Part shown: positions 1 through 8,497 of the stretch, piece by piece | How the letters are laid out: every line of letters starts with the position of its first letter | How positions within the stretch are numbered: the stretch's first letter is position 1 | Source: Phycisphaerales bacterium | GTDB lineage: Bacteria; Planctomycetota; Phycisphaerae; Phycisphaerales; UBA1924 | DNA length: 64,000 bases | Direction: 5' to 3' | NCBI GenBank assembly: GCA_019744815.1 | Contig: JAIEUA010000012.1 | Location: forward strand, 209,844 to 273,843 | Translations under genes and position numbers: made by a program | The notes under the pieces: generated by a model | The model's input: only the letters and a program-made list of their open reading frames with translations | What the model was told of the DNA's origin: nothing | Database searches by the model: none

Positions 1-1
1 G

Positions 2-1570
2 AACAAGATCTCGAGTGCGTCGTGGCTGCCCGATAGCAGCGGCTTCGTCTACCGCAATCTCGCCGATCCGAAGAACCCGTACTCCGGCCAGGTGATGTAT
101 GTGGATCTCAAGGGCGACGTGAAGAACGCCAAGCAGATCATCCGCCAGTTCACCAAGGAAGAGAACGCCAAGCTGGCGACCACCTACGGCCCGGGCGGCG
201 GGCTCGATCGCGACGGCAAGTGGCTGGAGCTCAGCTACTCGACCGACACCCGCAACAACGACCTGTGGGTCGCGAAGTTCGACGAGTTCAAGAAGACCGG
301 CAAGCTGAACAAGATCGACATCATGGTCGGCGAGAAGGCCGCGGCGGGCGGCACGACCATCGGCGACACCATGTTCATGCAGACCACGCTCGATGCGCCG
401 AACGGGCGCGTTTTCGCGGTGGATCTGAACAACCCCGCCAAGGCGAACTGGAAGGAGATCATCCCCGAGAAGCAGGACGCGAACCTGACGGGCGTGAGCG
501 TCTCCAAGACCCGCATCGCCGCGACCTATCTGAAGAACGCGTCGAGCGTGATCGAGATCTACGACCACGCGGGCAAGTCGTACGGCACCCTCAAGCTCCC
601 GGGCATCGGCACCGCAGGCGTGAACACCGAGGAAGACCGCGACACCGCGATCCTCACCTTCTCCAGCTACAACTACCCGACCAGCCACTTCCAGATCGAT
701 CTCACCAAGCCCGACGCCGAGCCGGTGCTGTGGGAGCGGCCGAATGTTCCGGTCGATCCGAACAGCGTGGAGGTGAAGCAGGAGTGGTACAGCGGGAAGG
801 ACGGCACCCGCATCCCGATGTTCATCATCCACAAGAAGGGCATCAGGCTCGACGGCAAGAACCCGACCATCCTCTACGGCTACGGCGGCTTCAACATCAG
901 CCAGACCCCGGGCTTCAGCGCCACGCAGTTCCAGTGGTATGACGCGGGCGGCGTGTATGCCGTTGCGAACATCCGCGGCGGCGGCGAGTTCGGCCAGAAG
1001 TGGCACGAGGCCGGCAAGCTCGAGAAGCGGCAGAACACCTGGAGCGATTTCCAGGCCGCGGCGGAGTACCTGATCCAGAGCAACTACACGAACCCCAACA
1101 AGCTCGCCGTCGCGGGCGGTTCGCAGGGCGGCCTGCTCGTCGGCACGTTCGTGACCCAGCGTCCGGACCTCTGCAAGGCCGCGCTGTGCATGGTGCCGCT
1201 CATCGACATGATCCGCTATCAGGACTTCCTGATGGCTCGCTACTGGGTCCCCGAGTACGGCACCGCGGAGAATGCGGACCAGGCCTCGTACCTCTTGAAG
1301 TACTCGCCGTATCAGAACGTCAAGAAGGGCACGAAGTACCCGGCCATGATCGTCACCGCGGGCGAGAACGACGCCCGCGTGCACCCGCTGCACGCCCGCA
1401 AGTTCGTCGCGGCGCTCCGCGAGGCGACCAGCAGCGGCCTGCCGATCTTCTACTGGGGCGACAAGGAAGCCGGCCACGGCCAGGGCAAGCCGCTGAACCT
1501 GCGGATGCGCGACCTGGTCGATCAGCGGATCTTCCTGATGTGGCAGCTGGGGATGCTCGAGGGCAAGTGA
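2..1570 (+). CDS. Prolyl oligopeptidase family serine peptidase (S9A), 5' end outside window
   Basis: The frame is open from the first bases of the window, so the N-terminus lies upstream; 522 codons are visible. Prolyl oligopeptidases cut short peptides after proline. They have a seven-bladed beta-propeller over an alpha/beta-hydrolase domain. The visible part covers the later propeller (for example SWLPDSSGFVYRNL at the very start) and the whole hydrolase domain. The nucleophile motif GGSQGG is clear (Ser codon at 1121). Asp in GENDARVHP (codon at 1370) and His in EAGHGQGKP (codon at 1475) complete the triad. The linker sequence YGYGGFN and the conserved VANIRGGGEFGQ that follow the propeller are also present. 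A strong hairpin terminator follows 41 bases after the stop. A signal peptide cannot be judged because the start is missing. The family call is secure; the natural substrate is unknown. Confidence 0.95.
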   Translation, partial: NKISSASWLPDSSGFVYRNLADPKNPYSGQVMYVDLKGDVKNAKQIIRQFTKEENAKLATTYGPGGGLDRDGKWLELSYSTDTRNNDLWVAKFDEFKKTGKLNKIDIMVGEKAAAGGTTIGDTMFMQTTLDAPNGRVFAVDLNNPAKANWKEIIPEKQDANLTGVSVSKTRIAATYLKNASSVIEIYDHAGKSYGTLKLPGIGTAGVNTEEDRDTAILTFSSYNYPTSHFQIDLTKPDAEPVLWERPNVPVDPNSVEVKQEWYSGKDGTRIPMFIIHKKGIRLDGKNPTILYGYGGFNISQTPGFSATQFQWYDAGGVYAVANIRGGGEFGQKWHEAGKLEKRQNTWSDFQAAAEYLIQSNYTNPNKLAVAGGSQGGLLVGTFVTQRPDLCKAALCMVPLIDMIRYQDFLMARYWVPEYGTAENADQASYLLKYSPYQNVKKGTKYPAMIVTAGENDARVHPLHARKFVAALREATSSGLPIFYWGDKEAGHGQGKPLNLRMRDLVDQRIFLMWQLGMLEGK

Positions 1571-1610
1571 TCGAGCCCGGCTGAGAGTTCTGTGTACGCA
1601 CATTTACGAG

Positions 1611-1643
1611 CGGGGCCGGAGCGATCCGGCCCCGTTTTTTCTT
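1611..1643 (+). terminator. Rho-independent terminator of the peptidase gene
   Basis: A perfect 10-bp GC-rich stem (1611-1620 with 1625-1634) is closed by a GCGA tetraloop of the GNRA type and followed by six T residues (1635-1640). It ends the S9 peptidase transcript on the + strand. Confidence 0.9.
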
Positions 1644-1733
1644 GATTGTTTGGGCGAGACTTCGGAGGTTTTGTTTGGCCGGGGGGAGGCGAGCCGGTAT
1701 CTTCTCTCACTCGTGCTTGGCGGCGTCGGTCCC

Positions 1734-2549
1734 ATGCTCTGGGGTGTGATGGCGGCTCTGGTCTCAACCGACCCGACGCCGGCGTTGCCGCTTGTTCCGC
1801 CGGCCCGGCGGCTGGTGGTGCCGGTGCTGATGTATCACCATCTCCGCGAGCCGGGGCCGAGCATGGCGGACCGTCTGAACGCGCGGTTCGATGTCTCGCC
1901 GACAGAGTTTGCCAAACAGCTCGACTTTCTGCGGGTGAACGGATACACCGCAATCGACTGTCGCACGCTGGAGGCGGCGGTGCGGCGGGGCAAGCCGCTG
2001 CCGGCCAAGCCGGTGATGCTGACGTTCGACGACGGGTGGCGGGAGCAGTACACGATCGCGTTCCCGCTGCTGAAAGAACGCGGGATGGTGGGGGTGTTCT
2101 ACGTGCACACGGGTGTATTGAGCGACGATCCGGGCCGCGGGTACACAACGTGGGCGGATCTGTGCGAGATGCGGGATGCGGGGATGGATGTGCAGTCGCA
2201 CACGATCAGCCATCCGTCGCTGCCGGGGGTGGAGACGTTGAAGCTCGACGAGGAGCTGCGGGTCTCGAAGGCGGTGCTCGAGAGGTACTTCGGCGAGGAG
2301 TGCATCAGTCTCGCGTACCCGTTCGGCGACTTCACGGAGCGTGAGGTGATCGCGGCGGAACGGGCCGGGTACCGATTCGCGCTGACGACGGAAGTCGGGT
2401 TGGTGCACGATCGGGGCGAGCCGTTCGAGATCGGGCGGACGATCATCACCAGCACCGACAACCTCGACGACTTCGCAATCAAGCTCACCGAGCTCGACGG
2501 CGGGCGGGCGTACCTGGATTACCGCCAATCGATCACGCGCAAGAAGTAA
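1734..2549 (+). CDS. Polysaccharide deacetylase (NodB/CE4-like)
   Basis: Enzymes of this fold remove N- or O-acetyl groups from chitin-like polymers, peptidoglycan or exopolysaccharide using a divalent metal. The protein has the N-terminal strand PVLMYHHL, the metal and catalytic Asp motif TFDDGW, and the HxxxH-type metal motif SHTISHP. A third conserved segment, LAYPFGDF, follows. The length of 271 aa is normal for a single NodB domain. The start is placed at the ATG at 1734. A TTG at 1650 and a GTG at 1710 in the same frame would add a more hydrophobic N-terminus, so a short export signal cannot be excluded. The gene stands alone, between a terminator upstream and a run of palindromes downstream. 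Substrate is not predictable from the sequence. Confidence 0.88.
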   Translation: MLWGVMAALVSTDPTPALPLVPPARRLVVPVLMYHHLREPGPSMADRLNARFDVSPTEFAKQLDFLRVNGYTAIDCRTLEAAVRRGKPLPAKPVMLTFDDGWREQYTIAFPLLKERGMVGVFYVHTGVLSDDPGRGYTTWADLCEMRDAGMDVQSHTISHPSLPGVETLKLDEELRVSKAVLERYFGEECISLAYPFGDFTEREVIAAERAGYRFALTTEVGLVHDRGEPFEIGRTIITSTDNLDDFAIKLTELDGGRAYLDYRQSITRKK

Positions 2550-2576
2550 GCCGCCTGGAGACGGGCCTGAGCAGTA

Positions 2577-2723
2577 GAACCGCCTTCTAGGCGGTTCGTC
2601 AGTCGATGAACGAACAGCGGAAGACCGGCCGGAGGCCGGTTCCACTGGTGTTTGGGGATGGTGTTTGTGGACCGGCTCGAAGCCGGTCCTACTGGTGCTT
2701 GTGCGCGGGGCCTGGAAGGCCCC
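2577..2723. repeat. Run of four short palindromes with different arms
   Basis: Four hairpin-forming units follow one another: 2577-2597 (9-bp arms, loop TCT), 2624-2640 (7-bp arms, loop GGA), 2670-2688 (8-bp arms, loop CGA) and 2707-2723 (7-bp arms, loop GGA). The arms differ between units but stay complementary, and each loop is exactly three bases. Units two and three share the flank ACTGGTG. They occupy the gap between the convergent deacetylase and rpsG genes. No coding potential is seen here. Confidence 0.7.
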
Positions 2724-2743
2724 GCCCCCGTCGATCGACTGAA

Positions 2744-2773
2744 CGAAAAAGGCCCGGCAGATGCCGGGCCTTT
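2744..2773 (-). terminator. Terminator of rpsG
   Basis: On the minus strand a perfect 9-bp stem (2762-2770 with 2751-2759) is followed by a run of T residues (A-run at 2746-2750 on the plus strand). It lies 27 bases beyond the rpsG stop, so rpsG ends its transcript without a following fusA. Confidence 0.85.
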
Positions 2774-2797
2774 CGAAGATTCAGAGCAGGATGCGGA

Positions 2798-3289
2798 TCA
2801 GTTCGCGAAGTGGGCGAAGGCGCGGTTGGCTTCGGCCATCTTGTGGGTCTGGTCGCGGGTCATCATGGCCTTGCCTTCCTTCTTGGCGGCCGAGTAGAGC
2901 TCGTCGGCGAGGCGGGCGGCGATGGGGCGGCCCTTCTCGCCGCGGACGGCGTCGATCAGCCAGCGGAAGGCCAGCGACTGCTGACGCTTGTTGTTGACCT
3001 GCATGGGCACCTGGTAGTTGGCGCCGCCGATGCGCTTGGAACGGACCTCGACGAACGGCTTGACGTTCTCGATGGCCATGTGGAACAGGGCGAGGCTGTT
3101 CTCCGGCTTCTCCGGAGCGGTCTCCTTGACCAGCTTCTCGTCGATGATGTCCATCGCGTCGTAGACGACGCGCTGGGCGACCGACTTCTTGCCCTGACGC
3201 ATGATGCAGTTGATGAAACGCGAGAGGACCTTGTCGCCGAAGCGGGGGTCCGGACGCAGCTGAGATTCGGAAGCGGTGAAGTTGCCCAT
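2798..3289 (-). CDS. rpsG: 30S ribosomal protein S7
   Basis: S7 nucleates assembly of the 30S head by binding the 3' major domain of 16S rRNA, and contacts tRNA in the E site. The protein is recognisable throughout, for example RFINCIMRQGKKSVAQRVVYDA near the N-terminus, RRIGGANYQVPM-type residues in the middle (here KRIGGANYQVPM), and the C-terminal helix ending AFAHFAN. The ATG at 3289 was chosen over an in-frame TTG at 3298 because AGGGAG lies 11 bases before the ATG but only two before the TTG. The resulting 163 aa fits the family. rpsL lies 120 bp upstream in the same direction, the usual str-operon order. A terminator follows directly, so fusA and tuf are not co-transcribed here. Confidence 0.97.
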   Translation of the reverse strand: MGNFTASESQLRPDPRFGDKVLSRFINCIMRQGKKSVAQRVVYDAMDIIDEKLVKETAPEKPENSLALFHMAIENVKPFVEVRSKRIGGANYQVPMQVNNKRQQSLAFRWLIDAVRGEKGRPIAARLADELYSAAKKEGKAMMTRDQTHKMAEANRAFAHFAN

Positions 3290-3409
3290 CGGACTCAAAA
3301 CTCCCTGAGAGGGTTTCCGGCGTGTCCGGCGGCGACGATGCCGACGGTACCTTCACCCGCCGCGACGCGTGGGCTCACGCGAACGCGGGGATTACTCGCC
3401 GCGTGTGAC

Positions 3410-3802
3410 TTACTTCTTGGCGGCGGTGCCGCCCTTGGACTGCTTGGCGCCGTACTTAGAGCGGCTCTGCTTGCGGTTCTCGACGCCCAGGCAGTCGAGG
3501 CTGCCGCGGACGACGTGGTAGCGCACACCGGGAAGGTCGCGCACGCGGCCGCCGCGGACGAGGACGATCGAGTGCTCCTGCAGGTTGTGGCCTTCGCCGC
3601 CGATGTAGGCGGTGACTTCGCGGCCGTTGGAGAGGCGCACGCGGGCGACCTTGCGGAGAGCCGAGTTCGGCTTCTTGGGGGTCATGGTCTTGACGATCAA
3701 GCACACGCCGCGCTTCATCGGGGCGAGCGCGAGGTCGCGGACCTTGGACTTGGCTCCGGGGGAGCGGCGCGGACGGCGGACAAGCTGATTGATCGTCGGC
3801 AT
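3410..3802 (-). CDS. rpsL: 30S ribosomal protein S12
   Basis: S12 sits at the decoding centre and controls translational accuracy. The protein is typical ([12 protein letters not shown] at the start, [46 protein letters not shown], then a basic tail). It has 130 aa; E. coli S12 has 124. The PN loop lysine equivalent to E. coli K42 is kept, but the residue equivalent to K87 is arginine (codon CGC, + strand 3539-3541). The aspartate next to it, methylthiolated in many bacteria, is kept. No good Shine-Dalgarno sequence is visible before the ATG. It is transcribed with rpsG. Confidence 0.97.
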   Translation of the reverse strand: MPTINQLVRRPRRSPGAKSKVRDLALAPMKRGVCLIVKTMTPKKPNSALRKVARVRLSNGREVTAYIGGEGHNLQEHSIVLVRGGRVRDLPGVRYHVVRGSLDCLGVENRKQSRSKYGAKQSKGGTAAKK

Positions 3803-3958
3803 GTGGCGTACCAGAAAAAGCGAACCGGGAAACCTTGCGAGAAGCCGCTGGTCCGGGGCACGACGTGCCCGACCGGACAGGGGCCAAAACGATAGGCATC
3901 CGCCCTGAAAAAAGCAAAGCAGGCGTCAAGTTCCTGGCCAGGGAGGCTCCGAAACGGC

Positions 3959-4450
3959 TCACCCGCCGTCGCGGAAGGAACGCAACTGGTTCAGGGCCCG
4001 CTGCAGTTCCTGCTGCATCTTGCTGATGCGGACCAGCGACTTGACGCGGGTGAGCAATTCGAGTTTGTTCACCGGCTTGCTCAGGAAATCGTCGGCCCCG
4101 CACTCGATTGCCCGCTCGACGTCGCTGACCTCGTTGAGGGCGGTCACCATGACGACGGGGATGTCCCGGGTCGCCGGATCGCCCTTGAGCTTGGAGCAGG
4201 CCTGGAAGCCGCTCATGCGGGGCATCATGACGTCCAGCAGAATCAGATCCGGCCTCTTCTCGGCGACCGCATCCAAAGCCTCCAGCCCGTCGCGAGCGAG
4301 CGATAGGTCGCAGCGGAGGTCCTCAAGATAAGCCTCGAGCAGCTCCAGATTCTGCTCATTGTCGTCCACGACGAGAACGCTGACCCCTGTGCCGTCCCAG
4401 GAATCGGTTAGCGGCGGGGCATTGGACGGCTTGGAGGGCTGCGGCGTCAT
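3959..4450 (-). CDS. Single-domain response regulator (CheY-like receiver)
   Basis: This is a stand-alone phospho-receiver that takes a phosphoryl group from a histidine kinase. After about 20 proline- and serine-rich residues, the receiver begins at VSVLVVDDNEQN with the acidic pair. The phospho-acceptor Asp is in LILLDVMMP, the conserved Thr in VMVTAL, and the conserved Lys in DFLSKPVNK. A short helical tail (about 30 aa, MQQELQRALNQL) follows and may mediate dimerisation or partner contact. There is no DNA-binding output domain. The start is set at the ATG at 4450, giving 163 aa; upstream in-frame codons code an atypical sequence. No kinase is adjacent, so its partner is unknown. Confidence 0.9.
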   Translation of the reverse strand: MTPQPSKPSNAPPLTDSWDGTGVSVLVVDDNEQNLELLEAYLEDLRCDLSLARDGLEALDAVAEKRPDLILLDVMMPRMSGFQACSKLKGDPATRDIPVVMVTALNEVSDVERAIECGADDFLSKPVNKLELLTRVKSLVRISKMQQELQRALNQLRSFRDGG

Positions 4451-4662
4451 CGACCAGCAGGATAGCCAAACTCCTGAGGATGGGCGAGCCAGATCGTTCG
4501 CTTCTTGGTCGGTATAGCAAATCGGGTCCCGAAGCCGCATACCCGTGCTTTACCCAAGCGGGATGTCCGCCAAAGATTCTGGTGTCCGAAATCGGCGGCT
4601 CGGGCGAGGGGCCCGGCCGCGTCGTGTCGAGGTGGCGGAACCGGAAAAGGGTGGCTGTCGGT

Positions 4663-5142
4663 ATGTCCAGTGTTTCCAATGCACGTCAGGTCTGGGCGGA
4701 TCGGTTTCGCAAACCGACTGTCGACCAATTGCTCAGCGAACTGGGACGCAGCCCGGCTGCGGCGATGCAACTGATCCGCGAGCAACTCCTAGCGGTGGCC
4801 GGCGCGACGGAAGACATCACCTGGAAGGGTGTGCCGTGGCGTTGGACGATCGAGTTGAAGCACGAGCAGATGGCCGACAAAGCCTGGGCGTATCTGGTGC
4901 CGCAGCCGGAGCACCCGCTGCTCGTCCTGCCGATCTCGGCCGAGGTGGTGGCCGGGATCTCGATGAAGAAGCTGAACAAGCCGGTCCGCGACGCGATCAT
5001 CCACGCCCGCGAGGTGGAAGGGGTCCGCTGGGCGCAGTGGGAGATCGAGAGCAAGTCCCAGGCCGAGGTGCTGGTGAAGATCGCCAAGCAGCAGGTGGCC
5101 GCGACCGCTTTGGGCGTGGTCAGCGCGGGCGACGCGAACTGA
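4663..5142 (+). CDS. Hypothetical protein of unknown function
   Basis: A 159-aa soluble protein with no signal peptide or membrane segment, transcribed divergently from the response regulator. The start is set at the ATG at 4663; the longer frame upstream lacks family-like composition. The central part contains ITWKGVPWRWTIELK, AWAYLVPQPEHPLLVLPIS and MKKLNKPVRDAIIHAR. This layout (a WK/W-rich strand, a YL-P strand, then a helix with paired basic residues) resembles small DUF3788/DUF1801-like proteins, but the resemblance is too weak to assign. The C-terminus is a helix rich in Ala, Val and Lys. Codon use matches its neighbours, so it is very probably a real gene. Function is not recognised. 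Confidence 0.7.
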   Translation: MSSVSNARQVWADRFRKPTVDQLLSELGRSPAAAMQLIREQLLAVAGATEDITWKGVPWRWTIELKHEQMADKAWAYLVPQPEHPLLVLPISAEVVAGISMKKLNKPVRDAIIHAREVEGVRWAQWEIESKSQAEVLVKIAKQQVAATALGVVSAGDAN

Positions 5143-5362
5143 GACAAGGGTTTCGGGTTCGGAACAACGCGGCGATGCTCGCCGGTTCGGCGGCGGGTCG
5201 CCGGCCACGGACCATCCAAAGGACGACTGGGACGGCCCGCGCTGAAAGACGCGGCGGTCCAGGCCTGATTCTCATCCACAGCGCAGAACGTCATCAGGTC
5301 CGTTGCAGGCCATAGCATCGGGTCGTCGATAGACATCCCACGCACGTTCCCGGGATCTGTCC

Positions 5363-6913
5363 ATGCTCAAGATGTTGCGTTCGCGTGTTGTGTCGGTGAT
5401 GTCTCTCGCACTGGCCGCGGGGATGACCTCTGTCCCCGTGCTCGCCCAAGCTCTGCAGGGCGAGATCGATCGCCTGGTGGGCTCGGCCAAGATCGGCAAG
5501 ACCAAGCTGGGCGTGTGCCTGATCGACGCCAAGACCGGCGAGCTGCTCGCGGGTCGGCGCGTGGACGAGCCTTTCACTCCGGCGTCCAACATGAAGGTCC
5601 TGACCACCGGAGCAGCGTTGTGGGTGCTCAAGCCCGGCTTCGAGTATCAGACCGAGTTCCGGCTCGATGGCGACAAGCTGATCGTCGTGGGCAGCGGTGA
5701 TCCGGCGTTCGGGGATCCCGAGATTCTCCAGCAGATGTCTCCCAAGGTGTCGGTGTCGGAGCTGCTCTCCACGCTCGCCCGGAGCGTCACGCACGCCGGG
5801 GTGAAGGAGCTGTCGGAGGTCGTGGTCGATGATCGCATCTTTGACCGCGAGTTTGTGCACCCCAGTTGGCCCGTGGAGCAGCTTGACCGCTGGTACTGCG
5901 CCGAGGTCTCGGGCCTGATCTTCCATGCCAACGTGCTCGACGTGTACCCCAAGCCCGGCGCCCCCGGGCAGCGCCCCAGCGCGATCTTTGAGCCCGACAC
6001 CAGCGTGGTCGAGCTCGACTCGTCGCGTGCTCGATCGGTGAGCACCGGGAACAACACGGTGTGGCTCAAGCGAGAAGCCAAGCAGAACCGGTTCCAGATG
6101 CTCGGAGATGTGCGCAGCGCCGTCACCAAGCCGGTGCAGGTGACCCTCACCGAGAACCCGCTCTTCTTCGGGCAGGTGTTCGCGGAGCGGCTGATGAAAG
6201 AAGGCGTGCAAGTCGGCGGCACGCCCGTGCCGGGAGGGGGACGCGAGACCGTCGCGGCTCGTGCCGCGGGGCCCAACGACCCGGTGCCGGGCGGGCGTGT
6301 GCTCGCGATCGTGAAGACGCCGCTGACGGACGTGGTCCGCCGGTGCAATGTCGAGAGCTACAACCTCTACGCCGAGGCCCTTCTCAAGCGCATCGGGCAC
6401 GACGTCACCGGGCAGAGCGGATCGTGGGAGACGGGCGGCTCGGTCCTGCGGATGCTGATGACGGAGAAGCTCGGTCCGGAAGCCGCGAGGTCGACGGTGA
6501 TCCGCGACGGCTCGGGCATGTCGCGGGATAACCGAGTGGCCGCGGGCACCATGGCCCGCTGGCTGGTGGAGCTCGCCAAAGACGAGTCCGTGGCGAAGAC
6601 CTTTATCGATTCGCTGCCCAAGCCCGGCGAGGGCACGCTTGAGAAGCGATTCCGCGGAAACCCGACGAAGCACCTCGTCCGCGCCAAGTCCGGCTACATC
6701 CGCAACGTCCGCGCCCTCTCGGGCTATGTCATCGACGAGAAGGACAATCACGTCGTCGCCTTCTCGATCCTGGCCAATGACGTCCCGGGAGGAGAAGAGG
6801 ACTCCGTGGTGCTCCAGCTGCACGAACAGATCGTCGCCGCGGTGGATAAGTACCTGTCGCGCAACGACCCAGCGGCCGATGACGATCAGAAGCCAGCCAA
6901 ACGCAGGCGGTAA
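5363..6913 (+). CDS. dacB: D-alanyl-D-alanine carboxypeptidase/endopeptidase (PBP4-like, S13)
   Basis: Members of peptidase family S13 trim the terminal D-Ala of peptidoglycan stem peptides or cut cross-links in the periplasm. The N-terminus is a signal peptide (residues 1-29, ending PVLAQA). All three active-site motifs are visible: SxxK as SNMK (Ser75, Lys78), SxN as SYN in RCNVESYNLYAEALL, and KTG as KSG in RAKSGYIRNVRALSG. The long insertion between the first two motifs (about 240 residues) is characteristic of the PBP4 class. The length of 516 aa is usual. The C-terminus is a short Lys/Arg-rich tail. The upstream Shine-Dalgarno is weak. The presence of such an enzyme fits a planctomycete that does make peptidoglycan. 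A hairpin follows at 6947. Confidence 0.93.
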   Translation: MLKMLRSRVVSVMSLALAAGMTSVPVLAQALQGEIDRLVGSAKIGKTKLGVCLIDAKTGELLAGRRVDEPFTPASNMKVLTTGAALWVLKPGFEYQTEFRLDGDKLIVVGSGDPAFGDPEILQQMSPKVSVSELLSTLARSVTHAGVKELSEVVVDDRIFDREFVHPSWPVEQLDRWYCAEVSGLIFHANVLDVYPKPGAPGQRPSAIFEPDTSVVELDSSRARSVSTGNNTVWLKREAKQNRFQMLGDVRSAVTKPVQVTLTENPLFFGQVFAERLMKEGVQVGGTPVPGGGRETVAARAAGPNDPVPGGRVLAIVKTPLTDVVRRCNVESYNLYAEALLKRIGHDVTGQSGSWETGGSVLRMLMTEKLGPEAARSTVIRDGSGMSRDNRVAAGTMARWLVELAKDESVAKTFIDSLPKPGEGTLEKRFRGNPTKHLVRAKSGYIRNVRALSGYVIDEKDNHVVAFSILANDVPGGEEDSVVLQLHEQIVAAVDKYLSRNDPAADDDQKPAKRRR

Positions 6914-6946
6914 ACACCCAATTGCCAGCGTGGGATCCGAAGTACC

Positions 6947-6988
6947 GCCCGCGGCATCGCGATCAGACGATGCCGCGGGCGTTCTGCT
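6947..6988 (+). terminator. Probable terminator of the dacB-like gene
   Basis: A 13-bp perfect GC-rich stem (6947-6959 with 6968-6980) with an 8-base loop is followed by a modest T-rich stretch (GTTCTGCTTT). It lies between this gene and the convergent small gene at 7021-7269 and could serve either strand. Confidence 0.65.
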
Positions 6989-7020
6989 TTCGTGAGCCCA
7001 TCAGACCTGATGCGACACAG

Positions 7021-7269
7021 TCAACGACGCCGACGCAGATGCACCCACCAGGGATCGCGATCGATGTCGATGGTCGCTACGCGGATGATCTTGCCGGTGA
7101 CGGCGCGGAGGGCCTCCGCGCTGTTCCGCAGCGGCGTGCGGTCACCGCCCCGGGCCAGCCGGGCGAGCGGACGCAGACGCTGCGAGACGAACTGCACGGG
7201 ACCGTCCACCAGGGCGGCGACGCCGAGGGGCGGGAAGAAGGCGACACGATCACGGCGAATCTGAGACAT
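7021..7269 (-). CDS. Small basic hypothetical protein (82 aa)
   Basis: I do not recognise this protein. It begins MSQIRRDRVAFFPPLG and ends DIDRDPWWVHLRRRR, is rich in Arg and Leu, and has no signal peptide or membrane helix. The case for it being a gene is its ribosome-binding site. CAGGAGGT lies a few bases upstream of the ATG at 7269, a near-perfect Shine-Dalgarno and one of the strongest in the window. The frame extends upstream without a better start. It converges with the carboxypeptidase gene. The high arginine content suggests an RNA- or membrane-surface contact, but that is only a guess. Confidence 0.5.
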   Translation of the reverse strand: MSQIRRDRVAFFPPLGVAALVDGPVQFVSQRLRPLARLARGGDRTPLRNSAEALRAVTGKIIRVATIDIDRDPWWVHLRRRR

Positions 7270-7837
7270 ATCCGACCTCCTGTCGAAGGCCGCGGCTGCG
7301 GCCTGATCCAAACTCTCGAACCCACCCGAACCATCCAGACACTTCTGACAGATCTCGGGCCTTTCACGAGCGCCCGAGCGACAAACCGAAATCGAACCCT
7401 GCACGCCTTCCAACCTCGCCCTCGTGGGCTCGTTGTTTGACTGTCCTGTGTTGTTGGAAGCTTCCGAACCGGCTTGGCGTGCGAGATCAGTCGATCTGCG
7501 AGCACAGGACTAGGCACATCGCGACGCGGCAACACGCGCGACCGTTGGTCGCCGTTTGTTGCTGCGTGATGGCTTTGAAGCGGTTCATGGTCTCTTGCCG
7601 CGGCTTTGTCCCGCGGCCTGAAAAACAAGGCCTTGGCTGTGAGCGCCGTCCACACGACGAACGCTCGCACCACTCATGCTATCGGAGGATGAGATGGAAA
7701 ATCTAGAGCGTGGTTACCGATGCAACGTGCTTGGAAACGGTTCCAGTGCAGATTCATTGGCGGATGAACCGGAAACCGAACGCGGCGTGAAGCGGATATT
7801 GATGGCGTGTTTGCGTTCGGGCGGATCTTTGCGGCAA
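7270..7837. other. Intergenic stretch, no convincing gene
   Basis: About 570 bases upstream of the 82-aa gene. A hairpin with 7-bp arms (7597-7603 with 7611-7617) lies in it. An open frame of 60 codons on the plus strand (7694-7876) follows a GGAGG but overlaps the end of the acetyltransferase gene, and I do not call it. On the minus strand a 33-codon frame reading MNRFKAITQQQ is also present. Base composition is less GC-rich than the flanking genes. Confidence 0.5.
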
Positions 7838-8497
7838 TCAGCGACGCGGGCGCGGCGTGCGTCTGCTTGCTGTTGATTGAGGCTTGATCGAGCGCGGCGT
7901 GTTCGTATCACGCCACTCTTCCGCGGTGATGGCCCAGCGTTCGTGGTCGGCCCACACGCCGTTGATCTCCAAAAGGCGCAGAGCCGTGCCCTCATATCGG
8001 AAGCCGAGTTTCTTCACGACGCCGATCGATGCGGCATTGTGCGGCTGGATCCCCGCCTCGACGCGGTGGAGCTTCAGCGTGCGAAAAGCGTGACGAACGG
8101 CGAGCCGCAGGCCCTCGGTCATGTAGCCCTTGCGGGTGAACCGCTCGGCGATCCAGTAGCCCGCGTTGCACGACTGCATCACGCCGCGGCGGATGTCGTT
8201 GAGACCGACGTAGCCGACCATGACGCCGCTGGTGTTCTCGCAGATCAGGAATCGCTGACGGTCGTCGGTGTTCGCGGTCGAGAAGAACGAGTTCCAGCGC
8301 TCGCCCTCGCCCTTGACTTTCTGACGCGGCTCCCAACGGAGCAGGTAGTCGAGGCACGACTCGCGCAGGGCAACCCATTCGTCGCGATCCTCGGCGACGG
8401 GGCGGCGGAGCGAGACGAGTTCGCCGTGCTCGAGAGCATCGGCGACGCGCCGCTTACTCCCACTCGATGGTGGCCGGCGGCTTGCTGGAGATGTCAT
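7838..8497 (-). CDS. GNAT family N-acetyltransferase (RimJ/RimL type)
   Basis: It transfers acetyl from acetyl-CoA to an amine; RimJ/RimL relatives modify N-termini of ribosomal proteins and other substrates. Family features are [14 protein letters not shown] at the start of the domain, GYVGLNDI and [20 protein letters not shown] around the pyrophosphate-binding region. [27 protein letters not shown] is the typical C-terminal Asn-Ala-Ser and Leu-Gly-Phe segment. The length of 219 aa includes about 25 extra N-terminal and 25 Arg-rich C-terminal residues. The ATG at 8497 lies inside the 3' end of guaA (44-base overlap), suggesting co-transcription with guaA. The substrate is unknown. Confidence 0.88.
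   Translation of the reverse strand: MTSPASRRPPSSGSKRRVADALEHGELVSLRRPVAEDRDEWVALRESCLDYLLRWEPRQKVKGEGERWNSFFSTANTDDRQRFLICENTSGVMVGYVGLNDIRRGVMQSCNAGYWIAERFTRKGYMTEGLRLAVRHAFRTLKLHRVEAGIQPHNAASIGVVKKLGFRYEGTALRLLEINGVWADHERWAITAEEWRDTNTPRSIKPQSTASRRTPRPRR

Noticed and set aside
3803..3958. A promoter with TTGACG upstream of rpsL
   Set aside because: No matching -10 box lies 16-18 bases downstream, so I do not call it.
7694..7876. A 60-codon frame with a GGAGG upstream
   Set aside because: It overlaps the 3' end of the acetyltransferase gene, has no recognisable features, and the composition is unlike its neighbours. I leave it out of the gene list.
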